Assembly: GCA_030529125.1 (NCBI GenBank)
Contig: JAUMXP010000016.1
Coordinates: 1 to 16,607, forward strand
Source: Eubacteriales bacterium
GTDB lineage: Bacteria > Bacillota > Clostridia > Oscillospirales > Acutalibacteraceae
Length of the DNA: 16,607 nucleotides
Direction of reading: 5' to 3'
The notes beneath the pieces were generated by a model. It searched no databases, was not told the DNA's origin, and saw only the letters and a program-made list of their open reading frames with translations. Of this stretch, positions 7,304 through 14,547 are shown one piece after another. Position 1 is the first letter of the stretch, and each line of letters starts with the position of its first letter. Both the position numbers and the translations under genes were made by a program.

Positions 7304-8755
7304 ATGAACATAGGAAACAAAATTCAACTTTACAGAAAACAGCACAATCTGTCACAGGAAGATCTCGCTAAAAAGCTTAATTTGAGCCGACAGACAGTGA
7401 GCCAGTGGGAGACTTCTCAGACTATTCCGTCGATTGATAACCTCATCAGGCTAAGTGAGCTTTTTTCTGTTTCGGTGGACGAACTCATAAAAGACGAAAG
7501 TGAACACGATACAACACATACACAAGAAATAGAGACTCCTCGCGAAACCTACACCTTCAATTTTGACAATGAAGATGAAAAAGAAATAACAAAAAACTCG
7601 CGCGCTCCTTTTGTCAGAGGTCTTGTGGTGTTTTTGGTAACATTTTCATTGGCAGGTGTTTATCTTTTTTCAGTCACCACTGCAAACAATTACTTTATCT
7701 CGTTTTCACTGGGCATACTGTTTTTTGGTATTTTTATATATGTACGCAGCATCACAACATTCAACAGACGTCAGAAAGCTGCTTTTAGTAGAGTAAAGCT
7801 CACTACCTACGCCTACGAGCTTTTCTCTGACCATATGATTCAAAAACTCTATCGCAACGATGATCTTATCTGCACTCAGAAGATTTACTACAAAGACATA
7901 ACAAACGGCACAAACACCTACAAACACATCACGTTTGCTTATGCCAATCAGCTGTTCTTTGTGAGAAAATCAAATCTTGTGCAAAACTCGATTTTCTATA
8001 ACTTTGTAAAAACAAATACGGGACGGATTAAGCAACCGCAAAAAGCGGACAATTTTCACCGCACGTTCTCAATAGTGTTATTTGTTGCTACGCTTCTGGC
8101 TATGCTCTTGGCAATGACCTTAGTCGGATACGTAACCAGCAAAAATTACTATGTATTCACTGATAATCTGTGGTTATTCTTCCTTTTCACTCCTATAAGC
8201 ATAGGCTCGGTTGTTTACGGGTTTATACTGAAGAAAAAAGGCTATAAATACAAAAAGAATGTCATCGCAGGTATAATAGTAACTGTTCTGCTGTGCCTTT
8301 ATGGTTCGTTTACGTTCATTTTCAGTGACATCTACACCCACAGCGACGAACCTATACAGCGGGTAGAGCAGACACTGAATATCGATCTGCCACAACACGC
8401 ACAGATAAACACAAACACAGTTGTTTCCTCGTTCAAAAATGGTCGCAATATTTACTCAAGTGATGTGTTCTTTGAAGACGAAAACGTTGAAGAGTTTGAA
8501 AAAGAGCTTAGAAACAGCGATTTGTGGCTGAGTTCTGTGCCTAATGACTTAAACGGTCTTATGTCACCATATTTTCATTACTCATCAGGCGATTATGTGA
8601 TTATTTACAACATAACAACTGATGAAGCAAATACTTTGCCCGAATCAAACGGCACATACACCTTTCTGAGCTTGAGCTACAGCCCAGTAAAAAATCAGAT
8701 GCTGATCATAGAATATATACTCACATATCAAAGCATGGGTAATAGTATGGCGTAA
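7304..8755 (+). CDS. Membrane-anchored XRE-family (HTH) regulator
   Basis: A 483-residue protein. Residues 5-62 are a Cro/CI-type helix-turn-helix domain (IQLYRKQHNLSQEDLAKKLN, then SRQTVSQWET and PSIDNLIRLSELFSVSVDEL). An acidic linker follows. Five likely membrane helices lie at about 103-123, 129-148, 254-276, 288-308 and 319-341. The loop between helices 2 and 3 (about 150-250) is a soluble cytoplasmic-type region. With the N-terminus inside and five helices, residues about 342-483 would lie outside the membrane and could sense a surface signal. The start has GAGGAG 7 bases upstream. The gene stands alone, followed by two terminators, just upstream of the acyl-lipid cluster. Whether it controls that cluster is unknown. 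I do not recognise the extracellular domain. Confidence 0.85.
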   Translation: MNIGNKIQLYRKQHNLSQEDLAKKLNLSRQTVSQWETSQTIPSIDNLIRLSELFSVSVDELIKDESEHDTTHTQEIETPRETYTFNFDNEDEKEITKNSRAPFVRGLVVFLVTFSLAGVYLFSVTTANNYFISFSLGILFFGIFIYVRSITTFNRRQKAAFSRVKLTTYAYELFSDHMIQKLYRNDDLICTQKIYYKDITNGTNTYKHITFAYANQLFFVRKSNLVQNSIFYNFVKTNTGRIKQPQKADNFHRTFSIVLFVATLLAMLLAMTLVGYVTSKNYYVFTDNLWLFFLFTPISIGSVVYGFILKKKGYKYKKNVIAGIIVTVLLCLYGSFTFIFSDIYTHSDEPIQRVEQTLNIDLPQHAQINTNTVVSSFKNGRNIYSSDVFFEDENVEEFEKELRNSDLWLSSVPNDLNGLMSPYFHYSSGDYVIIYNITTDEANTLPESNGTYTFLSLSYSPVKNQMLIIEYILTYQSMGNSMA

Positions 8756-8771
8756 AATATAATCTAATCAG

Positions 8772-8810
8772 AGCGTTCTTGCCACTTATGGCAAGGGCGC
8801 TTTTTGTTTT
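8772..8810 (+). terminator. Strong terminator after the XRE gene
   Basis: A 12-pair stem (including G-T pairs) runs from AGCGTTCTTGCC (8772-8783) to GGCAAGGGCGCT (8790-8801), closing a six-base ACTTAT loop. It is followed by a T-rich run to 8810. It begins 16 bases after the stop codon. Confidence 0.9.
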
Positions 8811-8828
8811 ACATTTAGCACAAAATCT

Positions 8829-8851
8829 GCGGTGATTTGACCGCCTTTTTT
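8829..8851 (+). terminator. Second, tandem terminator
   Basis: GCGGT (8829-8833) pairs with ACCGC (8840-8844) around GATTTG, followed by C and six T residues. It lies 19 bases after the first terminator and just ahead of the promoter of the acyl-lipid operon, so read-through from the regulator gene into that operon should be low. Confidence 0.7.
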
Positions 8852-8864
8852 CACGTGCAAATAC

Positions 8865-8893
8865 TTGCAAAATACACTATTATAAGTTATATT
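8865..8893 (+). promoter_or_regulatory. Promoter of the acyl-lipid operon
   Basis: TTGCAA (8865-8870) and TATATT (8888-8893) are 17 bases apart, matching 4 of 6 and 5 of 6 consensus bases. Transcription would begin near 8900, giving a leader of about 90 bases before the ATG at 8990. Because this promoter lies inside the longer open frame that begins at 8837, it argues that the upstream part of that frame is not translated. Confidence 0.6.
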
Positions 8894-8989
8894 ATATTAG
8901 AGTGGGTAAAAATGCATATTAGTGTCAGAACCTACGGAAAAATTAAAATTAAAACGGCATTTGCCCTAGATATATACTACGGAGAAGCT

Positions 8990-10909
8990 ATGAACAAGAA
9001 CCTGAAAGAATACATTAAATATAACCGCGAAACACTCGAGAATTCCGACAAAACCTTGAGGGATGTTTTCGAGATTATGTTTAACAAGAAAGAGAATATC
9101 CTGTGCGAAGGCAACGACGGTTTTAGAACATACGAGTACACCTATGGCGAGATGAAGAAAAGAATCGACAAGGCAGCCTGCGCTTTGTATAAAAAAATCG
9201 GTGCAACGCATGAGTACGTAGCGCTTGAGATGGACAACAGCCCTGACTGGATCACTGCTTTCTGGGCTATCTTGAAGAGTGGTAACAAACCATATCTTGT
9301 CAACCTGCGTTATCCTCAGCACCTTACTGATTCTATCATTAAGACTATGAACATAAAATATGTTCTGTGCGAAAAAGAGAGCGCACTAAATGCAGAAGTC
9401 ATCACAATAAATGACCTTAATGCTGACGGCATAGATGTGCCACAGGATGTTTTTGAAGACGAGATTGCGTTCTCATCTTCAGCCACTTCTATGAACGAGG
9501 TTATCTGCTTTTATTCAGGTTATCAGATTGCTCAGCAGATACTCAACTTCAAAGAAATTATCAAAGAATGTCCACGTATTGCTAAACACTACAAAGGCAG
9601 TTTAAAGCAACTTGCATTTTTGCCGTTTTATCACATATTCGGTTTATTTGCTGTGTACTTTTGGTTCACGTTCTTTGGCAGAACACTGGTGTTTTTACGC
9701 GATATGTCTGCCGACACAATTCTCAAAACCTGTAAACGTCACAAAGTAACCCATATTTTTGCGGTGCCTATGCTATGGCATACAATCGAAAAACAGGTAT
9801 GGGCTAATGTAAAAGAACAGGGAGAAAAGAAAGAAAAGAAGCTCAAAAAAGCTATCTCCCTGATGACTAAGGTACAGAACATCTTCCCTAATGTCGGCCC
9901 GACGATTGCTAAAAGAGTCACCAAAGAGCTGACAGATAAGCTGTTCGGACGCTCTGTGCTTTTCTGTATCAATGGTGGCAGCTACCTGCGCGATTCTGCG
10001 CTTGAATTGCTAAACGGCATTGGCTACAGCCTGCACAACGGCTACGGCATGAGCGAAACAGGCATCACATCTGTAGAGCTGAGAAACAAGCCTAAATACC
10101 TAAACTTAAACTCAATAGGTCATCCGTTCGCATCTGTAGAGTATAAGATTGATAAAAACGGTGTTTTACTTGTAAAGGGCAGTTCACTCTCCGTGAAAAA
10201 GCTCAAAAACGGCGAGGAAATTAAGCTTGATGAGTGGTTCAACACTGGCGACAACATAGAGTGCAGAGATGGCCACTACTACATTCTTGGTCGTGTTTCT
10301 GATGTTGTTATCGGCGAAAACGGCGAGAACATCAATCCTGATATTGTAGAGAAGAGCTTTACTCTCAATAACTCTAAAGCATTATGTGTGCTTGGCATGG
10401 GAGATAATAGCAAAGAAGAGCTTACTTTAATCGTCCAGATTAATCCGTACATCTCTGATACTACTATCAAGAGCATTATTAATCAGGCTTATAAAATAAA
10501 TGATAGTTTTGACCCTAGCATGGCAGTCAAGAAGTTCTACTTCACAACAGACGAGCTTGCACCACCTACAGCTGTAAAGGTAAGCAGAACTCAGCTTAAG
10601 AACAAGATACTAAATGACGAAGTTGCTCTGACTGCTTTTTCGGATATGAAAACTAAAGAAAAAGACGCTGAAACTGACTCTGCACTGATGGCTCAGATCA
10701 AGCAGATTATTGCATCAGTTCTCAATACAAAGGTTGAGGACATAGACGCTGACTCACATCTGTTCAACGATTTGGGCGCAACAAGCATACAGTACTTCTC
10801 TATTGTCGTAAAACTCAGCGAGCATTTTGAAATCACACAGTACAAGAACAACGAATCATATAAATACACCCCTAGAGAAATTTGTGAATATATAGAAAGA
10901 TTAGTGTAA
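8990..10909 (+). CDS. Fatty acyl-AMP ligase-like enzyme fused to a C-terminal acyl carrier domain
   Basis: A 639-residue protein. Residues about 20-545 are an AMP-dependent synthetase/ligase domain and 565-639 an acyl/peptidyl carrier domain. Visible core motifs are YHIFGLF (214-220), GYGMSETG (351-358), NTGD (418-421), GRVSDVV (434-440) and an A10-like PPTAVKVSR whose Lys530 aligns with the catalytic lysine. The stretch VWANVKEQGEKKEKK and the GG-S-Y-L segment before GYGMSETG resemble long-chain fatty acid ligases more than amino acid activators. The P-loop is degenerate (FSSSATSMNE at 161-170), lacking its usual Gly and Lys residues. The carrier serine is Ser599 in DLGATSI. The expected role is to adenylate a fatty acid and load it onto the fused carrier. 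The start at 8990 has GGAG (8981-8984) at a 5-base gap. The same frame is open from a TTG at 8837, but that lies inside a terminator. It is the first gene of the operon, 1 base from the next. Confidence 0.88.
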   Translation: MNKNLKEYIKYNRETLENSDKTLRDVFEIMFNKKENILCEGNDGFRTYEYTYGEMKKRIDKAACALYKKIGATHEYVALEMDNSPDWITAFWAILKSGNKPYLVNLRYPQHLTDSIIKTMNIKYVLCEKESALNAEVITINDLNADGIDVPQDVFEDEIAFSSSATSMNEVICFYSGYQIAQQILNFKEIIKECPRIAKHYKGSLKQLAFLPFYHIFGLFAVYFWFTFFGRTLVFLRDMSADTILKTCKRHKVTHIFAVPMLWHTIEKQVWANVKEQGEKKEKKLKKAISLMTKVQNIFPNVGPTIAKRVTKELTDKLFGRSVLFCINGGSYLRDSALELLNGIGYSLHNGYGMSETGITSVELRNKPKYLNLNSIGHPFASVEYKIDKNGVLLVKGSSLSVKKLKNGEEIKLDEWFNTGDNIECRDGHYYILGRVSDVVIGENGENINPDIVEKSFTLNNSKALCVLGMGDNSKEELTLIVQINPYISDTTIKSIINQAYKINDSFDPSMAVKKFYFTTDELAPPTAVKVSRTQLKNKILNDEVALTAFSDMKTKEKDAETDSALMAQIKQIIASVLNTKVEDIDADSHLFNDLGATSIQYFSIVVKLSEHFEITQYKNNESYKYTPREICEYIERLV

Positions 10910-10910
10910 T

Positions 10911-11570
10911 ATGAAATACAACAAATATATTGTAGGATTCTTTACAGGCTTTGTTAAGCTTACAGGTATTATCCCTGCATGGCTGTTATTCAAGCCATCT
11001 GTTAAACTCGAAGACGGTGCTAAACGCGGGCTGAAGTCTCCATGTATTATGGTTTCAAATCATACATCACTGCTTGACTTTGTGCTCTATCTTATCGTCT
11101 TCCCTTTCAGAACAATACACTTCCTAATGGCAGAAGTGCTTTTCTCAAAAAATGCTTTTCTGAGAGTTTTTTTACTGCTATTGGGCGGTATAAAGGTAGA
11201 TCGCGACTCAAAGAACTTTGACTTTGTGTCTGATGCTCTGGAGGTTCTTGATAACAAGGGAACTGTCGGTATTTTTCCACAGGGTAGACTTCCGATTAAC
11301 TCAAAACCGTTTCCGTTCACTGTCAGCACAGCTTTTATCGCAACACATACAGATGCGCCTATAGTACCTGTATACACTCACGGCAACTATGGCATCTTCA
11401 AGCGTGCAAAAGTTGTAATAGGTAAACCGATTTATCTCAGTGATTATCGTAAAGAGGGGCTTACTGATGATGAGCAACTTAATTACCTGACACAGGTTTT
11501 AGAAGAAAAAGTATACTCTCTCAAAGATTTATTAGACAAGGATGGTAAAAATGCAGACAGCAAACAATAA
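10911..11570 (+). CDS. PlsC-family (1-acylglycerol-3-phosphate acyltransferase-like) acyltransferase 1
   Basis: A 219-residue membrane-associated acyltransferase with a hydrophobic N-terminus (residues 8-27). The catalytic HX4D motif is His51-Asp56 in SNHTSLLDF. Motif II is GGIKVDRDS (92-100), motif III is FPQGR (122-126) and motif IV is APIVPVY (149-155). In typical PlsC enzymes motif III reads FPEG; here the Glu is Gln. The family moves an acyl group from acyl-ACP or acyl-CoA to a hydroxyl of a glycerolipid or related acceptor at the inner membrane face. The ATG lies 1 base after the stop of the ligase-carrier gene, so the two are translationally coupled and the acyl donor is probably that carrier or the free ACP downstream. 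The acceptor is unknown. Confidence 0.87.
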   Translation: MKYNKYIVGFFTGFVKLTGIIPAWLLFKPSVKLEDGAKRGLKSPCIMVSNHTSLLDFVLYLIVFPFRTIHFLMAEVLFSKNAFLRVFLLLLGGIKVDRDSKNFDFVSDALEVLDNKGTVGIFPQGRLPINSKPFPFTVSTAFIATHTDAPIVPVYTHGNYGIFKRAKVVIGKPIYLSDYRKEGLTDDEQLNYLTQVLEEKVYSLKDLLDKDGKNADSKQ

Positions 11571-12198
11571 GAAAGCCAAACTCTTTCAACTGAAAATGCT
11601 TCCGCTTGATATGTCGCGACTTATTTTATACCCTATGCTGCTTTTTGCTTTTCGCTGCCGCAAATTCGATAAAAATGGAGAGAAGTATCGAAAGAAGCTC
11701 AAGGGCAACGCAATAATCGCATCTAACCACTTCAGCCAGGTTGATGCAATGAAGATAACATCGGCTTTCTGGTACAGAAGAATGTACTATTTCATCGCTG
11801 AAATTGTTATGAAAGGACGCATCAGAAACTTTCTGCTCTCTAAAGCAGGAGGTATCAAAATCGATCGAAACCTCTTTGACATAGAAGCTATAAACAAAGC
11901 AGTAGATGTATTAAAAAATGGTCACGTGCTATCAATATTCCCACAAGGCGGAGTAAAAAAAGACGGTGAAGTCGAAGAGGTCAAATCAGGTGCAGTGCTC
12001 ATAGCGCAAAGAGCTGATGCACCTATCTACCCTGTGTTTATTAAGAAAAGAAAACACTGGTACAATTGTGTGAAAGTATATATCGGTGACCCAATATATC
12101 CGTCACAATACGTAAAAGGCAAGTTCATGACTGCTGTCGATCTTGAGAATATATCTCAGGACCTTATGAAAGCTATAAACGAATGTGCTAACAACTGA
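11551..12198 (+). CDS. PlsC-family acyltransferase 2
   Basis: A 215-residue second PlsC-type acyltransferase. HX4D is His60-Asp65 in SNHFSQVDA, motif II is GGIKIDRN (100-107), motif III is FPQGG (130-134) and motif IV is APIYPVF (157-163). Motif III again has Gln for the usual Glu, and its last residue differs from acyltransferase 1. The start at 11551 is chosen because AAGGA (11538-11542) lies 8 bases upstream; an in-frame ATG at 11542 is part of that ribosome binding site. The gene overlaps the previous one by 20 bases. The two acyltransferases share family and motif layout but differ over most of their length. Two in a row suggests two successive acylations of one acceptor, or two acceptors. 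Confidence 0.87.
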   Translation: MQTANNKKAKLFQLKMLPLDMSRLILYPMLLFAFRCRKFDKNGEKYRKKLKGNAIIASNHFSQVDAMKITSAFWYRRMYYFIAEIVMKGRIRNFLLSKAGGIKIDRNLFDIEAINKAVDVLKNGHVLSIFPQGGVKKDGEVEEVKSGAVLIAQRADAPIYPVFIKKRKHWYNCVKVYIGDPIYPSQYVKGKFMTAVDLENISQDLMKAINECANN

Positions 12199-12213
12199 TT
12201 TTCGGAGGATTTT

Positions 12214-12456
12214 ATGAATAATACACTTGAAAGATTAATTAAAGTATTCAATGCTGTTTTTGAAACAAGTCTTACAATAAACGATGTAAGCGCAGATACT
12301 AATCTGCGAGAGGATTTAAGCATCAACTCTATTGGTCTGCTATATGTAGCTATGGCACTCGAAGAAGAATTCTCAGTGAAATTTACAAATGATGATTTCA
12401 AAGAAATCATAACAGTGGGCAACGTACTAGACTGCCTTGAAAAGAAGATGAAATAA
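12214..12456 (+). CDS. Stand-alone acyl carrier protein
   Basis: An 80-residue carrier protein with the four-helix carrier pattern: LERLIKVFNAVF, then a loop with DVSADTNL, the modification site, and LLYVAMALEEEFSVKF followed by ITVGNVLDCLEKKM. The likely phosphopantetheine attachment residue is Ser39, in DLSINSIGL. This differs from the usual DSL at the housekeeping ACP site and suggests a dedicated carrier. GGAGG precedes the ATG at a normal distance. It follows acyltransferase 2 by 15 bases, and its stop overlaps the start of the LRAT-like gene (TAATG). It probably carries the acyl groups used by the flanking acyltransferases and is primed by the convergent Sfp-type transferase. Confidence 0.9.
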   Translation: MNNTLERLIKVFNAVFETSLTINDVSADTNLREDLSINSIGLLYVAMALEEEFSVKFTNDDFKEIITVGNVLDCLEKKMK

Positions 12457-12869
12457 TGGATTGGCTAGATATTACTCCTGAAAGCGGCGATATAATCCGC
12501 ACAAAAGTCAGTTTCTATTATCACTATGGGATTTTTGTAAGCGAACACGAAGTTATCCAGTTCGGCTTACCTGATAATGTATTTCGACCTGCGAGTGAAA
12601 TCGCAGTGCTCAGCTCTGACATCTACACCTTCATAGGGGACGGAAATCTCGAAGTTGGGCAACCGTCAAAAGAAGAGAAAAAGAAGATGCGCCCTAAAAA
12701 AGAAATAGTAAAGCTCGCTCAAAGCCGTATCGGAGAAGGTGGGTACGATATTCTCCACAACAACTGCGAGCATTTTGTCAACGAATGTGTTTTTGGTGAG
12801 TCTTACAGCAGTTTCCTAGACGAAGCCAGAGCACGCATACGCTCAAAGCTCAATAAATCTCAAGACTAA
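12456..12869 (+). CDS. LRAT/PLAAT-like protein (permuted NlpC/P60 fold), putative acyltransferase or phospholipase
   Basis: A 137-residue protein matching the lecithin:retinol acyltransferase domain. It starts with GDIIR (11-15), has HYGIFV with candidate catalytic His23, then EVIQFG, and later the hallmark NNCEHFVNEC with nucleophile Cys104 and His106. Eukaryotic LRAT/PLAAT enzymes take an acyl group from a phospholipid onto this Cys and pass it to an alcohol, amine or water. The second family histidine, normally in a VIH motif, appears to be Gln35 here. No signal peptide or membrane helix is visible, so it is probably cytoplasmic or peripheral. The start overlaps the ACP stop by 1 base, so the two proteins are made together. 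Acyl transfer between carrier and lipid is an inference; an NlpC/P60 amidase-type activity cannot be excluded. Confidence 0.82.
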   Translation: MDWLDITPESGDIIRTKVSFYYHYGIFVSEHEVIQFGLPDNVFRPASEIAVLSSDIYTFIGDGNLEVGQPSKEEKKKMRPKKEIVKLAQSRIGEGGYDILHNNCEHFVNECVFGESYSSFLDEARARIRSKLNKSQD

Positions 12870-12883
12870 TTTACTAATAAACG

Positions 12884-12916
12884 CAAAAAAAGACAAGCAG
12901 TTTTTGCTTGTCCTTT
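12884..12916. terminator. Bidirectional terminator between convergent units
   Basis: GACAAGCA (12892-12899) and TGCTTGTC (12905-12912) form a perfect 8-base-pair stem around GTTTT. On the minus strand the stem is followed by seven T residues (complement of 12885-12891), a strong terminator shape. On the plus strand the tail is CTTTATC, which is weaker. It serves both the LRAT-like gene ending at 12869 and the phosphopantetheinyl transferase gene ending at 12918. Confidence 0.85.
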
Positions 12917-12917
12917 A

Positions 12918-13499
12918 TCAGTAAACAATATTAATTACGTAATCTTCGATATAGTGACTTTCACTATAAAGCTTTAGTGTATTTACGCTATGCAGGTCAG
13001 TAATGCCTGTGCGGATTTTCTTGAACCACGCTTCTTTCTTTGTCCATACCCCAAAGAATCTTCTGAGCACGTCCGTATCTTCAACTTTTTCACTAAAACA
13101 GTCTATACTTTTGTCTGACAGTACAAACCTGACTTCTTCATCAACGCAGACTCTGTCAATCAATTTAGTGAATATCGGTTTTATCTGCTCTACGTCTATA
13201 CCGACTTCTTGCTCACTTATTGCACACACAACGAGATCGTTGCAGTGAGCTATGCTGACGTTGAGCGTGGAGTTTTCAAGAAGTGGTTCCCCTTTTTCAC
13301 CGACTAAAAGTTGTGATTCAATGTTGTACTCATCAGACAGTAGCTTTTTGATTAACATCTCACCTAGGAGAGAGCGCTTTTTGTCTTCTTCTCGTTTGTA
13401 TCGGTCTACTCGTGCTTTTCTTGATGGCGACAACTCAGTATATGCTTTATTGAATTTCTTTTCATCATATTGGCTTATGTAGCCGTATGACCATTTCAT
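12918..13499 (-). CDS. Sfp-type 4'-phosphopantetheinyl transferase
   Basis: A 193-residue member of the Sfp/AcpT family, which moves phosphopantetheine from coenzyme A to the serine of carrier proteins. Visible signatures are SPSRKARVDRY and KKRSLLGEMLIKKLL (24-54), NVSIAHCNDLV with His85, GIDVE (100-104, with Mg-binding Asp102 and Glu104) and VWTKKEAWFKK (151-161). The length is a little short for Sfp (about 220-230) but all catalytic motifs are present. The start has AAGGAGG 7 bases upstream. It follows the lysophospholipase-like gene by 22 bases in the same operon and faces the operon with two carrier domains, so those are its likely substrates. A role in priming other carriers elsewhere in the genome is also possible. 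Confidence 0.93.
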   Translation of the reverse strand: MKWSYGYISQYDEKKFNKAYTELSPSRKARVDRYKREEDKKRSLLGEMLIKKLLSDEYNIESQLLVGEKGEPLLENSTLNVSIAHCNDLVVCAISEQEVGIDVEQIKPIFTKLIDRVCVDEEVRFVLSDKSIDCFSEKVEDTDVLRRFFGVWTKKEAWFKKIRTGITDLHSVNTLKLYSESHYIEDYVINIVY

Positions 13500-13521
13500 A
13501 TTGTCGCCTCCTTTAAAATAC

Positions 13522-14496
13522 TTACTTAAAATAGTCCATCACGCAGTGTATGTGCTCACTTATAACATCATCTGTAGATGTGAGTATAGCGTGCTTGGAG
13601 TTTTTCTGTACAATAATCTCGCATGTACTACAGTTTTTTGCAAAATCGTAGTGCGGTTTCGATTTTACAACAGTGTCGTTTTGCGCTGTAATGAGCAGTA
13701 TAGGGGTCTTTATTTTTGACACCACCCTAGGCTTTTGGATATGGAGTTCAAAGCTGAGCATAGCATCAACCCAGCCCAGTGACATCGGGGTTGTCTGGTA
13801 ACAACGGTTGTTGCATCTTAAGCTCAGATTATGCTCAAATCTGCTTTTGCTCTCGTCGTTTGAATTCTCTATCTTGTGTTCAGGGTTGAATTCTTTAGAA
13901 CCTTTGAACCATCTCTTCGGACCTATCAGTATAGACATAAACTTTATACCGAATTTTGCAAAGCCTACTGATACATTTCCGATATCTACCTGAAACAGCG
14001 GTGCTGATAATATGGCTTTGCTAATAACATCTGTGTGTTGTGACAGATAGTCAGCAGCAACTCCGCCACCCATAGAATGAGCGTACAGATAAATTGGCTT
14101 ATCATCAGCCGGTTTAACGATTTTTTCAATCAATAAATCAAGGTCTTTTGTGTACTGACGAAAGCTCTTTACATGGATTAATATATCCTTCTTTGTCATA
14201 CGGTCTGACTTTCCGTGACCTCGCTGGTCATATAAGAATACATTGTAGCCCATATTGAGGAAATAAGTAGTAACCTCGTAGTATTTCTTAGTGAATTCAC
14301 TCAGTCCGTGTACAATGACTACTGAGCCTTTGCTGTTTTCACACAGAAAGTACTCGTAATATATTTTCAGTCCATCGTAGGCTTCCATATAGCCTTCGTG
14401 ACGATATTTATCAAGTATAGAATTCATATTCTCTGCAAAAAGACTAAACTGACTTTCTTTAACAAATTTCAGTTCGTAACTTGGAGTGTAACGCAT
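13522..14496 (-). CDS. Alpha/beta hydrolase, monoacylglycerol lipase/lysophospholipase-like
   Basis: A 324-residue alpha/beta hydrolase of the serine aminopeptidase S33/Hydrolase_4 type. Visible are the oxyanion segment VIVHGLSE (60-67), DQRGHGKS (90-97), the nucleophile elbow AHSMGGG with Ser141, the acid ITAQNDTVV with Asp274, and the histidine SKHAIL with His302. Residues about 170-250 form a lid region that should set substrate choice. No signal peptide is present, so it is probably cytoplasmic. The start has AAGGAG upstream. It is the first gene of a two-gene minus-strand operon with the phosphopantetheinyl transferase. Context suggests it cleaves or exchanges an acyl chain on the cluster's lipid product or precursor. 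A thioesterase role on acyl-carrier is an alternative. Confidence 0.88.
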   Translation of the reverse strand: MRYTPSYELKFVKESQFSLFAENMNSILDKYRHEGYMEAYDGLKIYYEYFLCENSKGSVVIVHGLSEFTKKYYEVTTYFLNMGYNVFLYDQRGHGKSDRMTKKDILIHVKSFRQYTKDLDLLIEKIVKPADDKPIYLYAHSMGGGVAADYLSQHTDVISKAILSAPLFQVDIGNVSVGFAKFGIKFMSILIGPKRWFKGSKEFNPEHKIENSNDESKSRFEHNLSLRCNNRCYQTTPMSLGWVDAMLSFELHIQKPRVVSKIKTPILLITAQNDTVVKSKPHYDFAKNCSTCEIIVQKNSKHAILTSTDDVISEHIHCVMDYFK

Positions 14497-14547
14497 TATA
14501 TGCTCCTTAGGTAATGTGATTATAAATTTAGAAAAGTGGTGATAATA
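14497..14547. promoter_or_regulatory. Compact divergent promoter region between the two hydrolase genes
   Basis: Only 51 bases separate the start codons. A perfect minus-strand TATAAT (complement of 14519-14524) overlaps a plus-strand TATAAA (14521-14526). No strong -35 boxes are seen for either. The minus-strand transcript would have a very short leader containing CTAAGGAG (complement of 14503-14510). On the plus side GGTGAT (14539-14544) is the ribosome binding site that favours the ATG at 14548 over the GTG codons at 14536 and 14539. Confidence 0.4.

Noticed and set aside
8837..8989. A 51-codon N-terminal extension of the acyl-AMP ligase
   Set aside because: The frame is open from a TTG inside a terminator hairpin and runs across a promoter. 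The ATG at 8990 has a ribosome binding site, and the extension matches no ligase sequence.
8990..10909. Nonribosomal peptide synthetase module
   Set aside because: It has adenylation and carrier domains but no condensation domain, and none occurs in the operon. The linker and motif spacing resemble fatty acid ligases.
12456..12869. Ordinary cell-wall NlpC/P60 endopeptidase
   Set aside because: It has no signal peptide and shows the NCEHF order of the permuted LRAT-like branch, next to an acyl carrier protein.
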